A stretch of 64,000 nt of DNA from Ardenticatenaceae bacterium. Lineage in GTDB: Bacteria; Chloroflexota; Anaerolineae; Promineifilales; Promineifilaceae. Positions 60,444-64,000 of the stretch are shown piece after piece (position 1 is the first letter of the stretch; each line of letters begins with the position of its first letter). The notes under the pieces were generated by a model that was not told the DNA's origin, made no database searches, and saw only the letters and a list, made by a program, of their open reading frames with translations. The stretch lies in contig JACKCC010000006.1 of the NCBI GenBank assembly GCA_020634245.1, positions 763,339 through 827,338 on the forward strand. The letters are read 5' to 3'. The position numbers were made by a program, and so were the translations under genes.

Positions 60444-61076
60444 ATGATTGTAAAAAAAACAATAAAAAAGATAATTCAACCGTCGTTAAGTTGGATTGGT
60501 GATGCCTTGACGCGGGCGCAGCTTGCACAACAGCGAGAACGCGTAATTAAAAAAGGATTATTGACTATTGGGGATTATACTTATGGTGCTCCAAGCATCT
60601 TGGATTCTGGCGGAGATGTTGGAAAAGTTATCATAGGGCGTTATTGTTCGATTGCTAAAGAGGTAACAATTTTAGTGGGAGGAAATCACCATCCTGATTG
60701 GGTTTCTATGTATCCGATCAGGATAATGTTTGATCTCCCAGGAAAATTTGAGGATGGGCAACCTTTTACAAAAGGTGATGTGATAATAGGCTCTGACGTT
60801 TGGATTGGCCAGGGTTCTTTTATCTTATCTGGGGTTCGAATCGGTAATGGTGCCGTTATTGCGGCCAGGTCTGTATGTACTCGGGATGTACCGGATTATG
60901 CAATTGTAGCTGGTATGCCAGCTCGGATTATTCGTATGCGATTTAGCGAATCGCAAATTGATTCTCTCCTTAATATTGCTTGGTGGAATTGGAATCATGA
61001 TAAGGTAAAAGAAAACGTAAAATTATTATGTAGTTCAAATGTCGATGAATTTATCCGGAAATTCAGTCAAGAATAA
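60444..61076 (+). CDS. Hexapeptide-repeat acyltransferase (CatB/Vat-like)
   Basis: The 210-residue left-handed beta-helix protein has YCSIAKEVTILVGGNHHPDW (catalytic His region, about 75-95), then VIIGSDVWIGQGSFILSGVRIGNGAVIAARSV and AGMPARIIRMRF, as in xenobiotic/sugar acetyltransferases. It probably O-acetylates a sugar residue. ATG 60444 is taken; TTG 60432 in frame is possible. The next gene overlaps its 3' end by 38 bp. Confidence 0.87.
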   Translation: MIVKKTIKKIIQPSLSWIGDALTRAQLAQQRERVIKKGLLTIGDYTYGAPSILDSGGDVGKVIIGRYCSIAKEVTILVGGNHHPDWVSMYPIRIMFDLPGKFEDGQPFTKGDVIIGSDVWIGQGSFILSGVRIGNGAVIAARSVCTRDVPDYAIVAGMPARIIRMRFSESQIDSLLNIAWWNWNHDKVKENVKLLCSSNVDEFIRKFSQE

Positions 61077-62145
61077 TTTATGGTCTGATTTCTGTATAAG
61101 CAAGGAGCCTTGTTTCAAAGTGCCATTGATAAGCATTATTATTTTAAATTGGAACGGCAAGCATTTATTAGATGGATGTTTATGGGCGTTGCGAAGTCAA
61201 ACGTTTCGTGATTTTGAAGTCATTCTTGTTGATAATGGCTCAACGGACGGGTCTGATATTTTTGTGCGTTCGAATTATCCTGAGGTACGGTTGGTGACAC
61301 TGGGGTCGAATCTTGGTTTTTGCGGTGGAAACAATCAGGGTGTAAAGGTAGCCAATGGAGAGTATATATTTTTCTTGAACAATGATACGGAAGTTGCTGC
61401 AACAATGTTGGATGAGCTGGCTAAAGTTGCTGTTTCTGATCCTCCTCAAGTTGGTTCCTGGGCAGTGAAAATGATGCGTTATGATAAGCGAAATGTCATT
61501 GATAATCGAGGTTGCGGATATTCAGCGTTTGGAACAGGATATCAAATAGGTGCTGGGCAAATTGATGATGGTAGTGAGCAGGATAATGGCCTTGAGTGGG
61601 TGTTCGGGCCTTCGGGAGGAGCTGGATGTTATCGTCGTTCTGTATTAGATGAGATTGGTCTTTTTGACGAGGATTTCTTTTTTAATAATGAGGATGTTGA
61701 TTTAAGTTTTCGGTCGCAATTGGCTGGTTATCAATGTCATTATGTTCCCAGTGCTGTTGTATACCATCATGGTTCGGCAACTGGTGGGGCAACTAGTGAT
61801 CGAACTATTTATTATATTCATCGAAACAAAGAATGGGTATTTTTTAAGAATATGCCGGGATTTTTGATGTGGAAATATTTACCTTTTCATCTGGCATATT
61901 CAACAGCTTGGGTGGCTTTATGGGTTTTTAAAGGGAAAGCCAAAGTAATTTTTCGGGCTAAGTGGGATGCGTTAAGCAAATGGCGAGCCGTTTTGAAAAA
62001 GCGACAATTAATACAATCAAAAAGGCAGGCGGATATTTCTTGCCTTGATGGTTTGATCGATAAAAAGCATTTGCGGGATGTTTGGCGTTCTCCATCATTG
62101 CCATTTAAGTCAATAATTTATCGAGTTCGGCAGGTCATTCCGTAG
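61039..62145 (+). CDS. Glycosyltransferase family 2 (rhamnosyltransferase-like)
   Basis: The 368-residue GT-A enzyme has SIIILNWNGKHLLDGCL (about 32-48), VDNGSTDGS, a nucleotide-binding NNDTE (DXD-type) and the acceptor-side FNNEDVDLSFR motif (ED of the catalytic base, about 218). It is inverting, uses a nucleotide sugar and is membrane-associated by its C-terminal hydrophobic stretch. The ATG at 61039 overlaps the previous gene. A later start (GTG near 61119) would remove the overlap but cut close to the first strand. Confidence 0.9.
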   Translation: MSMNLSGNSVKNNLWSDFCISKEPCFKVPLISIIILNWNGKHLLDGCLWALRSQTFRDFEVILVDNGSTDGSDIFVRSNYPEVRLVTLGSNLGFCGGNNQGVKVANGEYIFFLNNDTEVAATMLDELAKVAVSDPPQVGSWAVKMMRYDKRNVIDNRGCGYSAFGTGYQIGAGQIDDGSEQDNGLEWVFGPSGGAGCYRRSVLDEIGLFDEDFFFNNEDVDLSFRSQLAGYQCHYVPSAVVYHHGSATGGATSDRTIYYIHRNKEWVFFKNMPGFLMWKYLPFHLAYSTAWVALWVFKGKAKVIFRAKWDALSKWRAVLKKRQLIQSKRQADISCLDGLIDKKHLRDVWRSPSLPFKSIIYRVRQVIP

Positions 62146-62199
62146 TAGATTTGCTTTATTACTGCATGAAAGCTGGTCGATGTCTATTGGAGGCATATT

Positions 62200-63360
62200 A
62201 TGAATTCTGATGTGGAGCCAATTCAATTGTTTGTGCCAACTTTTCAGATCGAAGAGACATTAAAGGAGATTCGTGAGTGTCTTGAGAAAGGATGGACTGG
62301 ATTGGGGTTCAAAACAGTTCAGTTTGAAAAAGCTTGGTGTGATTACACCGGGTTGTCTAATGCGCATTTTTTAAATTCGGCAACGGCCGGATTGCATTTG
62401 GCAATACGTGTTTTGAAGTTGGAAGATGGCTGGCAAGATGGGGATGAAATAATCACGACGCCGCTTACTTTTGTATCTACGAACCATGCGATTTTTTATG
62501 AAAATCTTCAACCAGTATTTGCAGATGTTGATGAGTATTTGTGTTTATCCCCTGAATCTGTTTTGGAGCGGATTTCACCTCGGACCAGGGCGGTGATGTT
62601 CGTAGGGATAGGCGGGAATTACGGCCGTTTGCCAGAGATCGCTGCTATTTGTGAAGAGCGGGGACTACGTTTAATTTTGGATGCCGCTCATATGACGGGA
62701 ACACGGTGGAACGGCCGTCACGTGGGTCATGAAGCTGATGTAACCGTATTTAGCTTTCAGGCAGTCAAGAATCTTCCAACAGCAGACTCTGGAATGATCT
62801 GTTTCCGGCAAGAACATCTTGACCAACTCGTGCGTAAAATGACTTGGTTAGGAATTAATAAAGACACATATTCAAGGACGCATTCAAAGGGCGCATATAA
62901 ATGGATGTATGAAGTAGATCACGTGGGTTTTAAGTATCATGGGAATTCGATTATGGCAGCTATGGGCCTGGTTGCTTTGAAGCAAGTCGACTTGGATAAT
63001 GCTTATCGACGCCAAATATCTCAGTGGTATGAAAAAGAATTTTCAACAGAGGATAAAATCAAAACAATCCCTGTTCCTGTTGGCTGCGAATCATCTCGAC
63101 ATTTATACCAAGTAATGGTTTCTGATCGGGATGAAGTCATTTTGGCGTTAAATGCACTTCAAATATATCCAGGCGTTCATTACCGAGATAACACTTGCTA
63201 TCAGATGTATTCATACGCTCAAGGTACATGCCTTAATGCTAGTCTGGCTAGTGATATGCTTTTATCTTTGCCTATTCATATGAAATTGTCATACGGTGAC
63301 GTGCAAAGGGTTTCAAAGGCTTTGATTGAAATTGTTAACAGGAATAGGGTCGATGCCTAA
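62200..63360 (+). CDS. DegT/DnrJ/EryC1-family sugar aminotransferase
   Basis: The 386-residue PLP enzyme has NSATAGLHLAIR (PLP-phosphate contacts, about 58-69), ILDAAHMTG (Asp contacting PLP) and the Schiff-base Lys in SFQAVKNLPTADSG (about 190). GGAGG lies 7 nt before ATG 62200. It transfers an amino group to a keto-sugar nucleotide. The GNAT gene overlaps its end by 8 bp, the usual partner for making an N-acylated amino sugar. Confidence 0.93.
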   Translation: MNSDVEPIQLFVPTFQIEETLKEIRECLEKGWTGLGFKTVQFEKAWCDYTGLSNAHFLNSATAGLHLAIRVLKLEDGWQDGDEIITTPLTFVSTNHAIFYENLQPVFADVDEYLCLSPESVLERISPRTRAVMFVGIGGNYGRLPEIAAICEERGLRLILDAAHMTGTRWNGRHVGHEADVTVFSFQAVKNLPTADSGMICFRQEHLDQLVRKMTWLGINKDTYSRTHSKGAYKWMYEVDHVGFKYHGNSIMAAMGLVALKQVDLDNAYRRQISQWYEKEFSTEDKIKTIPVPVGCESSRHLYQVMVSDRDEVILALNALQIYPGVHYRDNTCYQMYSYAQGTCLNASLASDMLLSLPIHMKLSYGDVQRVSKALIEIVNRNRVDA

Positions 63361-63868
63361 AAAGCAAGTGCCGTTTATAGGTAACGATAAAATTACTTTA
63401 AAGTTACTGACCCTTGAAGATTTACCTTTAACGCGTGAATGGCGCAATCATAATGACATCCGTCGTTGGTTTTTTCACTCCGATATTATTAGTGAAGCCC
63501 AACATAATCGATGGTTTCAAAATTATTTGGAACGAGACGATGATTACGTATTTGTCATTTATGAGATTGAGCGTTTGTGTCGGCCTGTAGGCCAAATCGC
63601 CCTTTACAATATTGATTGGTTAGAAAGAAGAGCTGAATATGGGCGACTAATGATTGGAGATATGAAAGCTCGTGGGCAGGGGTTAGCTCGCATTGCGACC
63701 GACTTACTATTGGAATTTTCCTTTTCGACCTGGGAATTAAGTGAAGTATATCTAGAAGTGTTTGCTGACAATCTTGCGGCTATTAGGCTTTATGAAGCAT
63801 GTGGCTTTGTGGTTTCAAAAGAAACAGATGGAATTAAGCATATGCACAGGGTGGCAAAGATTTATTGA
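63353..63868 (+). CDS. GNAT acetyltransferase, PseH-like sugar N-acetyltransferase
   Basis: The 171-residue GNAT protein has LKLLTLEDLPLTREWRNHNDIRRWF at the start, AEYGRLMIGDMKARGQGLARIATDLL (acetyl-CoA loop, variant) and VYLEVFADNLAAIRLYEACGF. The pattern WRN...R.WF...H..W is that of amino-sugar acetyltransferases such as PseH. It overlaps the aminotransferase by 8 bp, so the two probably make a 4-acetamido sugar nucleotide together. The sugar itself is unknown. Confidence 0.88.
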   Translation: MPKKQVPFIGNDKITLKLLTLEDLPLTREWRNHNDIRRWFFHSDIISEAQHNRWFQNYLERDDDYVFVIYEIERLCRPVGQIALYNIDWLERRAEYGRLMIGDMKARGQGLARIATDLLLEFSFSTWELSEVYLEVFADNLAAIRLYEACGFVVSKETDGIKHMHRVAKIY

Positions 63869-63873
63869 CTCCT

Positions 63874-64000
63874 ATGCGTGTTTTGTTTTTGCCTCGTTAT
63901 GGGCGGTTAGCGGGAAGCAGCCGTTATATGTCTTACGATTATCTTCCTTATTACGAGAAGAATGGGATTTCCTGTACGATCAAACCCATTTTGGATGATG
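63874..64000 (+). CDS. N-terminal part of a probable GT4 glycosyltransferase, cut by the window end
   Basis: The frame opens at ATG 63874, 5 nt after the GNAT stop, and is still open at the window end (42 codons). It begins MRVLFLPRYGRLAGSSRYM, the strand-loop start of a GT-B glycosyltransferase N-terminal domain. The functional call rests on this short piece and its place in the locus. Confidence 0.6.
   Translation, partial: MRVLFLPRYGRLAGSSRYMSYDYLPYYEKNGISCTIKPILDD

Larger units (their letters stand above)
2795..62718. repeat. Highly iterated palindrome ACGGCCGT (core of AACGGCCGTT)
   Basis: About 95 exact copies by hand count lie between these positions, on average 1.5 per kb, mostly extended to AACGGCCGTT. 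They occur in coding and non-coding DNA and in all reading frames (Thr-Ala-Val, Asn-Gly-Arg or Arg-Pro). None lies in the three IS elements, and they are nearly absent from 40.7-44.7 kb and from 56 kb on. Confidence 0.93.

Noticed and set aside
1..64000. tRNA or rRNA genes
   Set aside because: I saw no cloverleaf-like segment with a GGTTCGAATCC-type T arm and no rRNA signatures when reading the intergenic regions.

Overview
The window looks like a chromosome segment of a Chloroflexota bacterium, probably class Anaerolineae or a close relative. This is inferred from gene content and style, not from a marker search. Exported lipoproteins carry long Thr/Pro/Ala-rich linkers (7657-10133, 25555-27648, 30760-31989). 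One secreted protein ends in a YLPSLLKN-type tail, and there is a MalT-like LuxR regulator. The 8-bp palindrome ACGGCCGT occurs roughly 95 times by hand count, where about one copy is expected by chance.

Layout. 0-13 kb: a degenerate OmpR-type regulator, rpsT, an IS481-like element, hpt with a sugar-isomerase-like gene, a cyclophilin, a TetR regulator with two operator copies whose operon is split by an IS982 element, a CapA-like and VanY-like lipoprotein pair, a phosphoribosyltransferase, a quinone oxidoreductase and a DegV protein. 13-14.3 kb: a structured leader followed by two paralogous secreted proteins. 14.3-20.7 kb (minus): five genes joined by four successive 4-nt overlaps (NDT-like protein, GT4, methyltransferase-glycosyltransferase fusion, AI-2E-family membrane protein, DinB), with an LPG-synthase-like flippase upstream. 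22-24 kb: a cupin, a frameshifted IS1595 element with perfect 8-bp target duplications, and an aldo/keto reductase. 24.5-33.4 kb: mixed metabolic and envelope genes including fabH. 33.6-39.8 kb: a MalT-like regulator followed by small membrane and lipoprotein genes and a membrane-anchored alpha/beta hydrolase.

39.8-47.3 kb (minus): mutS, then 5 nt later a 1354-residue protein with seven zinc-ribbon repeats, an SNF2-type helicase and a C-terminal Rrp8-like methyltransferase, then a small ORF and a 2H phosphoesterase. The fusion protein is the best candidate for an undescribed system. 47.5-51.3 kb: three membrane genes resembling complex I / group 4 hydrogenase antiporter subunits, without catalytic partners. 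51.3-64 kb: an exopolysaccharide or O-antigen-type locus headed by a NusG-like antiterminator (nucleotide-sugar dehydrogenase, Wzz-like, TPR protein, Wzy-like, MurJ/Wzx-like, acyltransferase, GT2, DegT aminotransferase, GNAT, start of another glycosyltransferase). From about 56 kb it is AT-rich and nearly free of the ACGGCCGT word, which suggests transfer.

A second genome-scale oddity is a set of patches of imperfect 6-10-bp word repeats. They lie between genes and also in frame inside conserved genes, including mutS. I saw no tRNA, rRNA or CRISPR array.
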